Positions 31,174 to 42,646 are shown, numbered from the stretch's first letter. The stretch: DNA of 64,000 nucleotides from Fennellomyces sp. T-0311 (GCA_025266875.1 JALLLT010000074.1:1-64000); one strand, 5' to 3'. Notes: a model not told the origin generated them from the letters alone. A program made the numbers and translations.

Positions 31174-32417
31174 GATAACGTCTTGGATTTCTTGAGGAGT
31201 GGTTTCGTTATCTCTTGAGTGGATACGGATACTGCGTCTTCCGCATAACCTTGCAGGAGCTGGGTTTCTTCTTGGGGTTCTTCGCCAACCGTCACCGAAA
31301 CTGAGAGGACGGGAGCACCTTCGTCCTGGAGTTCGCCGTCACTCGCTGCTATATATTCGCCTTGAAGCTCGATACTGCCGCTGCCATGTTTGGTGGGAAT
31401 AACTATCGTGTTGGTCTTGTGGATTTGAGAGATGTTGTGGGCTCTAAACCAGGTCATTCCAACCAGACAGACATCACGGTCAGTATCGAGTATACACATA
31501 TGTTCTTTTCTTAACTTTCCTGCTGCTCTAATGGGTACATTGGCTGCGATCTCACATGGATTTGGCAAATCTTGGTTCAAGGCAGCCAGTTGCAAGCGAT
31601 CCCCAGTTGGTTCCAGGCCTACGCGTTTAGCCAAAGGACGGCTAATGACTGACACACTCGCACCGGAGTCAAAAACAGCCTGGATGATTTCTCCATTGAT
31701 TACTATGGGTGCACGCATCGGGCGGCTTCTGTGCATTGTGTTGTAATCATATGGATATTCATACTCGGTGTCATCGCTGTCGTAACTTGCCCAGCTGTCG
31801 CCATCGCTCTCGGAGACCTCCTCGCAGTTATCGGACGATTCATCTTCAGTCGCATTGCCGTCGATCGCCATATTTGTCATCATTGAGTTGACTTCCGCAT
31901 CGACTTGCGTGTCCACGAGGTTGACGCTTCCACTATTTGTACTTGGTTGGGTTCCGGTTCTTGGTCGTCGCCCATGAAGATATCGTAAACCATCTCGTAC
32001 TTCCTCGTATGCATTGCGATCTAAAGCAAGCCAGTCGGCCATAGATAACCCAGAATCGATCTGTGATAGCCTCTGCCAAACACTCCTTTTGGGGAGGAGA
32101 ACAGGAAGACGCCTTGGAGGTCGTCTTGTCCTTCTTGGTTTGGGAGTGGGTCTTGCCTCTCCCATTGTCACATCACCTCGATTTTCAACGCTGCTGCGTT
32201 TCTTGGCTCGAGTAGTCGTTTCGTTCGCAGACTCTGGCTGTTTCCTTTTCTCGGCATTAAAAACTTCAGCGGTTTCTACTAGATTGATGGTGTTGGTAGA
32301 GGTGGAAACAGTAGCTGAGTTTGTGTCTTGTCTCGGGGGTTTGGCTTCTGGGCCACCAGTATCCCCTCTTACTGGCGGCCTCCTCCATTTCCCTGCTGCT
32401 GTTGTCTGTTCGGGCAT
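31134..32417 (-). CDS. LTR-C protease frame
   Basis: A 427-residue frame overlapping gag by about 49 nt. After a basic, disordered start it has an acidic Asp/Glu/Ser stretch and then a retroviral-type aspartic protease: AVFDSGASVSVISRPLA near 31640-31680, with a second structural block VCLVGMTWFRAHNIS near 31440. The protease would cut the polyproteins. The frame ends 40 nt into RT in a different frame. Confidence 0.8.
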   Translation of the reverse strand: MPEQTTAAGKWRRPPVRGDTGGPEAKPPRQDTNSATVSTSTNTINLVETAEVFNAEKRKQPESANETTTRAKKRSSVENRGDVTMGEARPTPKPRRTRRPPRRLPVLLPKRSVWQRLSQIDSGLSMADWLALDRNAYEEVRDGLRYLHGRRPRTGTQPSTNSGSVNLVDTQVDAEVNSMMTNMAIDGNATEDESSDNCEEVSESDGDSWASYDSDDTEYEYPYDYNTMHRSRPMRAPIVINGEIIQAVFDSGASVSVISRPLAKRVGLEPTGDRLQLAALNQDLPNPCEIAANVPIRAAGKLRKEHMCILDTDRDVCLVGMTWFRAHNISQIHKTNTIVIPTKHGSGSIELQGEYIAASDGELQDEGAPVLSVSVTVGEEPQEETQLLQGYAEDAVSVSTQEITKPLLKKSKTLSWKMKIVLWKLVV

Positions 32418-33184
32418 TGATACGCCTTGTGGCCCTCGTCTCCACAGACATAACAGCGGAATGGCCCACTTATCGCCTGACGGTCTACCAGGTTGATCTT
32501 CAGTGCACGCATATTTTCTGCAAGCTCACTCAAGGTCTCGTTCAATGATGAAGAATCTCCGTCTCCTGCTTGCGGACTCAAGGAGGAGTTGCCCGGAGAT
32601 AAATCTTGTCGCATCAGTTTGGCAGGTCTTGTAGCGGGAACGGACCTGATCCCATACTTGTTGTTGACTTGTTCTACCTTTCTCGCTTGGAGCACCACAT
32701 CATCCCAGGTTTTTGGGACACCATAGCGTTCGATTTCTTGAGCGATGCTTGGATGTAGCGCTTGGACAAAATACCGAACCTGCAACTGCTGTTGGTCGAC
32801 GCCAACCAACTGGAACAAATCACGGAGCGCCAGAGCTACATCGTCGACTGATTCACCTTCGGCTTGATTTTTGTTTTGCAGCTCGTTCCACCACATATCT
32901 TCCAATTGTGTGCAAAATTGTTTCTTGAACAAGTCTTGAAAGGTTTTCCAGTCCTTCACGGTTGCTTCAACGCTATCCCACCATAGCTCGGCTTGGCCGC
33001 GGAAGTGAGAAGCAGCAACCAGGATAGCGGTGGCATCGGGCCACCCCATGGTGCGTCTAATTCGGTCTACTCGGCGCAGCCAAGTCAAAGGGTTTGTCTT
33101 GTGGCATGAGGAAAAATCTTCAGGTTCGGCCACGAATCTCGCCAGAGTTCGAGTAGAGGGTTCGTTTTTGGTTTCGTTTGCCAT
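32369..33184 (-). CDS. LTR-C Gag
   Basis: The ATG at 33184 (MANETKNEP) is the best start; the frame upstream to 33292 is partly LTR. It encodes about 271 residues. The Gag helical domain includes FRGQAELWWDSVEATV and FKKQFC, followed by a linker and a single CCHC knuckle (CYVCGDEGHKAYQC) close to the C-terminus. The end overlaps the protease frame, as expected when Pol is made by frameshifting. The frame is intact. Confidence 0.85.
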   Translation of the reverse strand: MANETKNEPSTRTLARFVAEPEDFSSCHKTNPLTWLRRVDRIRRTMGWPDATAILVAASHFRGQAELWWDSVEATVKDWKTFQDLFKKQFCTQLEDMWWNELQNKNQAEGESVDDVALALRDLFQLVGVDQQQLQVRYFVQALHPSIAQEIERYGVPKTWDDVVLQARKVEQVNNKYGIRSVPATRPAKLMRQDLSPGNSSLSPQAGDGDSSSLNETLSELAENMRALKINLVDRQAISGPFRCYVCGDEGHKAYQCPNRQQQQGNGGGRQ

Positions 33185-33246
33185 TTCTTGATGCAAAACA
33201 CGCGAACTGGAAGGAGGTGTTTTTTCCCCTGGTAAGCTCGCCAATT

Positions 33247-33663
33247 TGTCACGTGTAATGTTTGAGGAGTTCTCTTTCTCTCCGGATCTCAACTCACAGT
33301 TCTGATTTTTTCTTCTTTTTTTCGCTGTTCTTTATTTTTCTCATGTGGCTTTCTTTTATACTGACACTATCTATACGCTAACTCTTAGTTCAGAAGGATG
33401 GGAATATCGTTGGGAGAAATTGGTGCAATCGGGATCTGTCGTAGTAAAGATTCGTGCTAGTAGTGTGTTGAGGAGCGATATATCGGGAAAGGTTGGTATT
33501 TTAGGGTAGATATTCTAAACTAGCATATATGACAATCGATGGGTAATAAAGTGAAAATGATCTAAAAACATAACTTGTTGCAAAAGAACGGAAGGGAAAA
33601 AATAATGTATAATGAGGTGCGAGGCCGGAAAAGAAATTAACACGGCTGGTTATGCGCGTGTCA
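33247..33663 (-). repeat. LTR-C 5' LTR
   Basis: Direct repeat of 27867-28283. Next to its inner edge the sense strand reads AATTGGCGAGCTTACC, so the primer site is TGGCGAG.., different from the initiator-Met type of LTR-A, B and E. The tRNA it matches was not identified. Confidence 0.9.
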
Positions 33664-34419
33664 TGCGAACCAAGGCCAATGAACTGCCTGACTTCTTGGA
33701 CGTTGGTCAGCACTGGCCAGTCTTGGATCGCCTTGACTTTTGACTTGGAGGGCAACACACCATCGGCTGTCACTTGATGCCCCACAAACTCCAATTCGGT
33801 TTTGAAAAACTCGCACTTCTTTGCATTTGCAATCACCTTCGCTGCACGGAACTTCTCCAAAGTAGCCCGAACGTCTTTCACATGCTGCTCCTTTGTTTTG
33901 CTGAACACCAAACAGTCGTCGACGTAGACCATTGCGCACCGGTCGAGATATTCAGCACCCACAATAGAGTTCATCCACGATTGGAACATGGGAGGACTGT
34001 TCATGAGCCCAAAGCTCAAGACCAACCATTCGAACGAGCCATACCGCGTGTTGAAAGCTGTCTTCAGAATGTCTTCCTCCCTCAACCGCAAGTTGTGATA
34101 CCCAGATCGCAGATCGAGCTTCGAGAAGTACTTTATGCCATGGAGATGCTCAAGGCATTCGTCGATGCGTGGTAAGGGAGTCGAGATACGCTTACTTGAT
34201 TGACCGCTCAGTAGTCAATGCACATTCTTATTTCACCATTTTTCTTGCATACGAACAGGACAGGTGCACCCCAAGGAGACGAACTAGGGCGGATCAGACC
34301 CAAATCCAACAATTTCTTCAATTGGCGGCGCAGCTCATCCAATTCGCGTGGGCTCATCTTGTATAGCAGTCTTGAAACAGGAGTGGCATTGCCAGTGTCG
34401 ATGACATGTTCAATGTCAC
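33664..34419 (-). pseudogene. LTR-B Pol: reverse transcriptase core
   Basis: Minus translation gives the RT palm: LDLRSGYHNLRL, AFNTRYGSFEWLVL, MNSPPMFQSWMNS, catalytic MVYVDDCLVFSKTKEQH (about 33890-33935) and FVGHQVTADGVLP. It corresponds closely to LTR-A Pol. Its right end is the GTCAC used by LTR-D. A stop (TGA/TAA) is present in the stretch around 34190-34215. Confidence 0.85.
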
Positions 34420-34622
34420 TGTAGTATCCAAGTCGAACTTGTACGACGATACTCCATCGATAAAATGCTTATCAATCATCAATCAGTGCACAGCACGGGT
34501 TTACAATTACCAGTGTCTCGTCAAAAGTATAAATAGACGTGAACTTCCTACCAAAATAAAGATATATCAGATTCTCACAGTACCTTACTGAGTCTCTTAC
34601 TTTTCTTGTTCACGTTACCACA
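34420..34622 (+). repeat. LTR-D 5' LTR
   Basis: Short LTR with an AGTATAAATAGAC promoter-like box at about 34527-34540. The sequence after it (TTTTTTTACTGTGAATTATC) offers no TGGTAGCG-type tRNA primer site, which could mean self-priming as in Tf1; this was not verified. Confidence 0.88.
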
Positions 34623-34646
34623 TTTTTTTACTGTGAATTATCTATT

Positions 34647-37600
34647 ATGTCTACCCCAACAAACCCCAAGCAACCTATCCAGACCGATAACGAAAGCCAA
34701 CCTGGTCAGTCCCCAGTCCCGACCCAGAGCCTACAGGAGCTTTCATTGGGAAGTGCCAATAGCGGTACCTCAATGGAGCAAGCCATGGAAGTGGATAGTA
34801 CTGGAAAAGACAATAATTGCACGTCGTCAGGAACCTCTACTAGTGTCCAGGGTTCTGTTCATTCAATGCATGCTGAACCAGTGAGGGTGGCCCTTGCTGC
34901 ATGCAAAGCACATGAGGATCATCTTAATGAATTAGAAAAGGCTTACTCACGAGCCGCTATTCAGTCCCCATTGTCTTCGCAAAGCAAAGCATTATTGAAG
35001 GCATTGAGAGAAGCTCAGTGTGGTTATGATGAAGCTAAAGCTGCCTGGCATAAGGCTTACCTGTTGCATCTTGAGTTCTTTTCTGCCGAGGATTTTGCCA
35101 AAGTTGAAAAGGAAGAAATCGAGAAAAAGCTTCGTTTGCCAACCATTGTGCCTAAGGATCTGCCTGCACTTCAGATCACCGGTATGGCCAAATGGCATCT
35201 GCGTAAGGTCGTACATGATTCTGCTGCCGCTTTTCTTCGCGCCTTTGAAAATAAACTCGGAGCCTACAGTTTGAAACCTGCTGAACACTGGGAAAGACTC
35301 CTCCCTATGTGTCTTAGTGATTCCCAAAACCTAAAACTGGAAAAGCAGATCGCTGAGTATCAGCTAAAGCATCCAGGAGCTGAGGTTCATTTCGATGTGG
35401 TCTCCAAACTCATCAAGGCCAAATATGATATGCAATTAGTTGTGTATATGGAAATAACCAAGGTGGTGCGTATGAAGCAAGCTGAAAACGAGCCGATCGA
35501 CGCATACATTACCAAATTCCAGGACTGCTGCATATATGCAGGCATGTCTGATGGCTTGGTACTACTGATCACCTTTTTGTCGTCCCTTAATAAGCGTTAT
35601 CATGAACAAGCACTACGCAATGTGATCCACCAGTATGGGCGAAATTTGCCGACCCAACTGGATGAGGTTTGCAATTTGGTCGCAGCTATGAAGTTAGCTG
35701 AAGACATCAAGCACCAACACCAAGACGAGGATCGAGGTCAAAAATGGCAATGGTCACACAAGGAAGGTCCAGCCCAAAACAGGCCCCCAAAGCAAGCAAA
35801 GAAGGATTGTTGGTGGTGTGGCCGTCCCTGGAAGCATGGTTACAGCTGCACCGAATACAAGGAAAAGTTGGCTTGTGGTGAAATTTCCAAGAAAACACCT
35901 CGACCAGTTCTAAACATGCGTGCTGCCATGGCATCTTCGTCGCGTGCACCACCGCCACCCAACATAAAGGATGACGATTCAGATTTCTATGACGATGTTG
36001 TCATAGATGCGTTGCCTTGTAAGTTGAAAGAATTAAAAAATGATGAAATCGATGAAATATTGACTCCCATCACAATAGAAACAAAAGAGAGACGTGTGCT
36101 CGTGGATACAGAAGCAAACATATCTGCTATTAGTATTTCTTTTGTGAAAAAACATAAAATAAACATACAAATTATGGAAAGCACAATACATCTTGCATCA
36201 CAAGGCATTTTTGCTGAAAGAATTGGTATCACCAAAGATAAGCTTAACTTATTGTATAATGGCAAACCATATCGCCATCGCTTTGAAGTAATGAAGTTAC
36301 CTAAGCGATATACTGCAAGCATTGGTACTGATCTTTTGTTCAAACTGGGAATTGGCTTAACTGGATTAGCAACATCATGGCTTCCACTTTTGCCCCCGCA
36401 ACCTGAAGTAGTAAATGACGAAGCATTTTGGGCAAATAATTCACCCGCTGCAGGTCCAAAAGAAATGGAAACCTTTATGAAAAAGATACAACCACTTTTG
36501 GATGAAAATACTTCTATACCACCTCAGTCATTCTGTACTATTCCGGAATCGGTAGTATATTTACCAACACCACCAGATGTTGTCTGTTACAAAAAGCAAT
36601 ATGATCTTCCGATCAAAATGCGCCCATTAGCAGAAGAACAAATTCAAAAATGGTATAAAGACGGTGTCATCGAGCCCTTGCCTGCAAACAGTGATCAGCG
36701 CTGGATTTCACCTATATTTGGTATCTCCAAGCATGATTCTTTGGGCAATCTGTCAGGGTTAAGATGGGTCATAGACGTACAGCAACTAAATGCCCATCTT
36801 CCAATGGACCGGTATCAATTACCGTTGGTACGCACCATATACGATAAATTGGCTGGTAGTCAAGTGATTTCTTGTATAGACTTGAAAAACGCTTATCAGA
36901 GGCTTCAAGTCGCACCAGAAGACAGGCATAAGCTCAGTTTTTCTTCGCCGTTAACAAACAAGCGTTGGCAATTTGTGCAATTATGCTTTCGAGTCTCAAA
37001 ATTAATATCGCACTTTCAGAAAACTTTAGCAATTGCCTTACGAGGCACTGAAAGCTTTGCATGTCACTTCGTGGATGACATTGTAGTGTGGTCTAAGAAT
37101 ATGCAGGAGCACGAACAACATTGTATGCAAGTTATCAAAAAATTAACAGAAAGTCGTTTAATCCTAAGCTTGGAGAAATCGCACTGGGCACAAAATCGTG
37201 TTTATCTTTTAGGCTTTTGCTGTACAGGATCAACTATTACCTTAGATCCACGAAAGGTTACCAACTTATTGGAAATGGAGCCTCCAAAGACTGGAAAAGG
37301 CATGATGCGTTTTCTTGGCATTTGCAATTATATGCGAGATAGTGTGCCAGGAATGAGTAGACTCACCGCACCTTTTGATGAGCTACGTCGTGCTGGATCC
37401 TTGGAAAAAATATGGACGGACAGACACACGAAACCATTTGAAAAGGTCAAGTATGCAATCGCACATGCACCAGCTCTTCATCCAATCGATTATTCAAAGG
37501 ATGTATACCTCGCCGTCGACGCCTCTCGTGATGGTATCGGCTCGGCATTATACCAAAAAGACAAAGACGGCAAAATCATGATCATTGGTTTCATGGCACG

Positions 37601-38903
37601 ATCCCTTTCAAAAAGTGAAAAACAGTACTCTGTCACCTGTAGAGAACTATTATCACTTGTTTTTGGCTTAAAGAAGTTCCACAAGTTTATTTGGGGCTGC
37701 ACTACTCTTAAAGTGTTGTGTGATCATAAGGCTCTGTCTTACCTTCACACTCAGAAAGAGTTGAACGCTCTCCTTCAAAATTATCTTGACACATTGTGGG
37801 GATACAATTTCGAAGTAATTTACCTTCCTGGAATCCAGAATGTTTTGGCCGATAATCTTTCGCGCCTGTTCAATGAGGAACAAACGCTGGAAGGGGGTGA
37901 AGATCGTCCATACGTACTGCGTAACAAACGTAAAGTACCGAAAAAGGAACTGATAAGTCGTGCTGCCAAAATAGAAGACGAAACGTTCCAGCCTCCAGAA
38001 AATGAACGCAAAGATATCCTTGACAAAGCCCATCTGTTTGGCCACTTTGGTGCTGAAGCCATGGTAAAGGCAATCCACAACAATGGTTTACACTGGCCAT
38101 CCTTAAAAGAAGAAGCTGTCGAAATCGTAAAAGCATGCAAGGAGTGTCAGAAATTCAATATCGCTAAGAAAGGGTACCACCCACTTAAGCCCGTTCGTGC
38201 ATATTTACCAGGAGATCATTGGGCAATAGACCTTGCTGGACCCTTAATGACGTCGCAAAATGGAAACAATTATCTGCTAGTCATGATTGACGTATGCACT
38301 CGATTTGTAATCCTAAAACCAATACCTGACAAGCAGTCGCACACGATTGTGAAAGAACTTGTTCAGATCTTCATGACCTTCGGCCTACCAACCATATTGC
38401 AATCAGATAATGGTACGGAATTCATAAACGACCTCATGAAAAGATTCACAAGAGCAAGCAACATGGAACATCGCTTGGTAAGCCCGTATCACCTGAGAGC
38501 AAATGGAGTTGCCGAAAGGGCAGTACAAACGTCCATGCGCGCCATCAAAAAGCGTGTAAAAGGAGTACACAAGAATTGGGATTTATTCGTGCCTAGTGTC
38601 CAGCTGTCGATCAATGCAAAAGTGTCGAAACGCACTGACACGCCACCATTCTCGTTGATGTTCGCACGAAAGATAAATAATTTCGAAGACTACCGTAATG
38701 CTGAGGTACTGCCACCAATGAGCAGAAAAGACCTTTTGCAAAGAATCGAGCACATGTCAGAAGTTGTATATCCAGCGATCGCTGAACGAGTCGAAGCATT
38801 GACAAACAAGCAAAAAGGAACTTTTGACAAAAAGAATCAACTTGTTGACTTCCCCATCGATAGTCACGTCATGAAACGAGTAAGGGACAAACGAGGCAAA
38901 CTA
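34647..38903 (+). CDS. LTR-D Gag-Pol polyprotein (to the Tc1 insertion)
   Basis: One uninterrupted frame of about 1,419 residues up to the Tc1 target TA at 38902-38903. Domains: Gag with coiled-coil-like helices (residues 60-330); zinc knuckle CWWCGRPWKHGYSC near 387; protease VLVDTEANISAIS near 484, with DTE in place of DSG; RT with catalytic CHFVDDIVVWSK near 807; RNase H YLAVDASRDGIGSALY near 953; integrase HHCC (HLFGHFG .. CKECQ) near 1128-1165; integrase core Asp in AIDLAGPL (about 1193), Asp in LQSDNGTEF (about 1251), Glu in GVAERAVQT (about 1286). The frame past 38904 runs into Tc1 and MULE-2. Its natural continuation is at 44554. Apart from the insertion no lesion is seen. Confidence 0.9.
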
Positions 38904-38941
38904 CAGTCACACACAAAAAGTATTCAGACGATTTTCAAAAA

Positions 38942-39225
38942 GGGTATTACTACGGACACACTACTCCCCCCACTACAGACACACAACTTTTTATTTTTAA
39001 AGTACACTGTTACACATAGCAGACAATAAATCCCAAAAATAAGCACATCGGTGTGTCCGTAAGCTAAATGAAAATATATGATAGTATCAAGTTGTGTGTG
39101 CCTAAGCGAGGAAAATGTATTGTAAAATAAATCTGTGTGTGACCGTAGGCTAAGTGAAACACGTACTTACGTACAATATAAAGTTGTGTGTTCCTTAGCG
39201 AAAAAAAACGGTGTGTATGACTACA
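38942..39225. repeat. MULE-2 left TIR with interspersed GTGTGT..TAAGC motif
   Basis: A motif of the type GTGTGT(N)CC(G/T)TA(A/G)GC(T/G)AA recurs about every 50-65 bp (near 39050, 39095, 39140 and 39190). The right arm at 42980-43228 carries matching copies. These are candidate transposase binding sites. Confidence 0.65.
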
Positions 39226-39314
39226 TGTTTATGTTTATTTTCTAAATAGCAGCGGAGCAAAACAAACTTACGGGCATATATAGGTTATAATGGCTAGGAA
39301 GGGAATAAGACACG

Positions 39315-39465
39315 GGGCATAAAAAAGAAAATGTGGAACATACAAAAGAAAGCGGTGGACATAAAAAATTATTGGGCATACAAAAGAAAGCGGTGGACGT
39401 AAAAAAGTATTGGACCTAGAAAAGAAGCGGTGGACATAAAAAAGGTTTGGGCATAGAAGTGGTTG
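39315..39465 (+). repeat. Minisatellite of about 40-bp units in MULE-2
   Basis: Roughly four imperfect tandem units share GGGCATA(C)AAAAGAAAGCGG and TGGACATAAAAAA. It lies between the left TIR and the OTU exon. No coding role is seen. Confidence 0.65.
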
Positions 39466-39501
39466 AATATAAAGTCAAGGGTCGTGATATAACAAATGAG
39501 G

Positions 39502-40140
39502 TTAAAGTATGCCAGGGTATATGTCAACTTTCTTTTCCCCCGAGCTCTTCTGGATTCCTGGTAAGTATCTCCATATGGTCTTGCGTATGTTTTGATTCTT
39601 TCCCATCGAGCTATGTGCCCTCAGGCAGAACATCTCTATCATTGGCCATTTCATCAGAATAATACGATGGCTTTTATGCTGAACAGTGGCCCAATGGTTT
39701 GAGTTCAGATGCTGCATAATGATTGGTAAGGGCTGTTTCTCCTTGTCAAAATTTGGTTCTTCATACGGTACGAATAACTGTGGGCTAGTTACGTATTCAT
39801 TGGAATGGGGCTTTTTTCTGGCGTTGTCTGGATAAACGGCAACTGGTCGTCGAAACGTATCTGCTGCTAGTTGCGCACAATCTGGTATCAGAAACCAGTA
39901 CTTTGACGGGCAAGATGCAGGTGGATTCTGGCAATTCGTTCCATATGCCAGTGATTCTTCGACCAATTCAAGATTTCCTCGCATGGATGGGAAGTGATCT
40001 CGGTACACATGCTTGTTCTTTTGTAGGTGCTCTAGCATTCTCACTTTCACGGCCATAAATGATTCTTGATCTTGGTATACCCAGTGCGCAATCGTTCTAT
40101 AGCCACAGAACCTGTCTGATTTGATATTGACTATTGATTC
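39502..40140 (-). CDS. OTU-like domain of MULE-2
   Basis: The frame runs upstream of its first ATG (40056) to about 40140 without a stop. It reads SDRFCGYRTIAHW, equivalent to the D-G-x-C-x-x-R box of OTU proteases; Asp and Cys are present but the Gly is Arg. Conserved blocks shared with MULE-1 and MULE-3 follow: WFLIPDCAQLAADTF, LFVPYEEPN and IIMQHLNSNHWATVQ, the last with the candidate catalytic His (NHW). It would remove ubiquitin-like modifiers if active. I could not find an intron joining it in frame to the upstream transposase exon ending at 40279, unlike in MULE-1 and MULE-3, so it may be separate or frameshifted. Confidence 0.7.
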   Translation of the reverse strand, partial: ESIVNIKSDRFCGYRTIAHWVYQDQESFMAVKVRMLEHLQKNKHVYRDHFPSMRGNLELVEESLAYGTNCQNPPASCPSKYWFLIPDCAQLAADTFRRPVAVYPDNARKKPHSNEYVTSPQLFVPYEEPNFDKEKQPLPIIMQHLNSNHWATVQHKSHRIILMKWPMIEMFCLRAHSSMGKNQNIRKTIWRYLPGIQKSSGEKKVDIYPGIL

Positions 40141-40278
40141 GATATGCTTTTATTCGATTTCTGGATGAACAAAAAACTTGAGTGAAGACTCGTGGGTCTC
40201 CTTAGATCTACATAGCAATTTATATTGGTAGTAAGTACATGGTAATAGACATAAAAGCAATTTATAAAGAGCGCATAC

Positions 40279-42646
40279 TATTTGATCAAACTTTCAATGA
40301 ACTTTTGTTCGGGATCCTTCCTTTTTCCATGCAAAGGAAATGTAAACATGTCGTCGCTGCCTGAACTGTCATCACTCTGTTCTGTCTTGTCAATCTGTTG
40401 CTTTATGGATCGCTTTTTAAATCTTCTCTTGTTTTGCTCGTCTTCAAGTTCATGTTTTGATGGGAGCCTTGATTTCTCAGCATTGGATGGGCGTCCTTTT
40501 GTAACAACATCGTTTGCTACTTTGACGTTCTCGATATTGATCGGTGTAGCAAACTCGTCGATAATATCATTTATGCTGGCCAATAACTCGCTTTTTTGCT
40601 GATCTGAATCCAAAGCGTACAGCGTGTCGAACAGGTGCTGTACAACTTGGTTTTGTTGTTCCAGAATGACTTCCTTAGCACTGTATGTTTTTTTGAACAA
40701 TTCTATATACAAGCAGTTTTCGAAAGTTAGTATAAGCATACGAAAACTCGTCAACTGTTCTTGGGAACATACCACCGTCATAATCCAAGCGCCATCGTTG
40801 AGGGATATCAGACAAGCTGATGTAAAAACCACTTTGCGCAATTTTATGCTGGCATGGTAGTCCATAGTTCAAAAACGTGCTACACCAACAGTTGTTCATA
40901 TCTGCCTCGTAGTTGTCATGGTTTTCCCATGCACTCTTGAGCTCGTTTCGAATACGGTTCAAAGCAAAAAATGAGATGGAGCCGAAGAGTTCTTGCATTG
41001 CTTCCATTTGAGCTTTTGAATAGAGTGGCATTTTGTGCTTTTCGTTCAAAAACTGAAATTTCTTCCATCTCGATCTGATGCATTGAAAAAGCACTGTGTT
41101 ATTTAAAAAAGTTGTGGCCTTTCAGCCACATACAACTTACTGTCTTTCGCATTAAAGCATCAATGGCCCTTATGATTTTGGTCAAGCTTCCGGTGGTTTC
41201 TACTGCATCCTTGATGCGCCAATGGGTACCCTCAACACGAGATGTTGCTCGAACACCCATGTTTAGAAGCTTTCCAGCGTAACACGCGCCCCACTTTTCT
41301 TCGTATTCAAGACAGCTATCATTCGTGATAAAAATGTTGAGTAACGAGGCTTTTCATGCGAATACCAGATTGCATATAATAAACGAAAATACGTACCTTT
41401 CAAAATACTTCATCATTTTGTTTGATTTTTCGTCAGCCAATAGACCGATAGCGTCACTGATTTCATCATCCTTGTTGTGCTCATCGCTTTTATCTGTATG
41501 CGTCTTGGACAACTTGTAGTTCTCGTTGGCATATGCAAGGGCGCCTTTTGCTATCAAAGTCTTGTAGCGATCCACCGAAGATTCAAATGATGATTCGTCC
41601 TTTGTCTTGGTATAAATCATTTCTTGGATTGCGGTTTTGACTTCCTCCATTTCATCGTACTTTGGGGGAAAGCAGCTGCCAAAGTTTGTTCGCAAGTGCT
41701 GCGCCATATGCCAACCGCAGAGAACATGCTTCGAACCAGGAAAAACTTCGTTTATCGAATTGATCAAAGTTGCTTCATTGTCGGTAATAAAAATGCCAAC
41801 GTTTCCATCTGGCCAAATAACTTGTCGCATTTTTCGAAGTACCCATCTGTATGTCTCTTGCTTTTCGTTCACGACAAATGCTGAGGCAATCAGGATATTT
41901 TGTAGCCTCTTCGAACCAAGATGGCTAACACCGACGACGTTGATGAGTGGCATCCGATTACCGTTGGTCTTGTAAGTTGCATCCATGACAATGATTTCAT
42001 TAAAGCGCCTTGCCTTCGGAATGCTGGTCTCATGTGCAATAAAGAGAGCTTCCAGCACATTTTTCCCGCCGTTTAGCTTGTATCTAGCAATGTATTGGTT
42101 GCTCACAAGGAACTTGAGTACCCTGCTAAAGTCGCCATGATTGTCTTGCTGGAAGATAAGCACACGAAAATTATATATGTCCTTGATGGTCATAAGGGAA
42201 CCGTCCTCGTGATTCTTCACTTCTTGTTCAATTTTACTTGGCCTGATTGCATTCATAGTCATTGAACGGACTTGTTGCTTGACTGCAGATGTCAGCCTTC
42301 GGTGTTGGTGATAAAACTGAGACGATTTATCCAAAGGATGGTTATGTTCATCGCTGCCGGAAACGTCTGACACTTTCCAATACTCCTTGTCTGCAATCCA
42401 TTTCAGAGTCATTTTCCATGTGCAGCCAGTCTTCTTTGTCGACCCTTGACGCTGCCTAGTTTCCTCGGTAACTCCGTGTGCATTGCGGTTTTTACCACCA
42501 TGTACACATTGGGCAATGATCCTGGTCGCACTACTAGTTCGAGTCGATACAGCAAATCTTGACTTGCTCTCGTCGGCGTGGGCGTTGAGAGCTGCAATAA
42601 CTTCTTTTGTGGCTCCAGTGAATGTTTTACCAATTAATTGCTCCAT
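40279..42646 (-). CDS. MULE-2 transposase (FAR1-like, MULE, SWIM), spliced, apparently intact
   Basis: Exons 42646-41397, 41315-41134, 41093-40773 and 40702-40279 join in frame through introns 41316-41396, 41094-41133 (GTATGT .. CAG, 40 bp) and 40703-40772 (GTATGT, TACTAAC, TATAG). Exon 1 holds the FAR1/WRKY-GCM-type zinc region (CTWKMTL .. HNHPL) and the MULE core: first Asp in IVMDATYKTNGNRMPL, second Asp in IFITDNEATL, and the C/H box VLCGWHMAQHL. Exon 2 has the acidic EYEEKWGACY block and VEGTHWRIKDA. Exon 3 ends with a SWIM finger (CWCST .. CQH). Exon 4 is a helical, basic tail with TKGRPSNAEKSR. The protein would cut at the TIRs in the nucleus. Confidence 0.82.

Larger units (their letters stand above)
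27867..33663 (-). mobile_element. LTR-C: Ty3/Gypsy-type element without chromodomain
   Basis: Two 417-bp LTRs (27867-28283 and 33247-33663) that look identical over long stretches, and a 4-bp duplication TGCG (27863-27866 and 33664-33667) in LTR-B RT. A polypurine tract AGAGGGGGGACCA (minus strand, 28284-28296) adjoins the 3' LTR. Gag, protease, RT-RNase H and integrase occupy separate, partly overlapping frames. The near-identity of the LTRs makes it one of the youngest LTR insertions here. Confidence 0.92.

Noticed and set aside
31999..32496. Plus-strand frame of 160 residues opposite the LTR-C protease/gag
   Set aside because: Antisense shadow of the real minus-strand genes.
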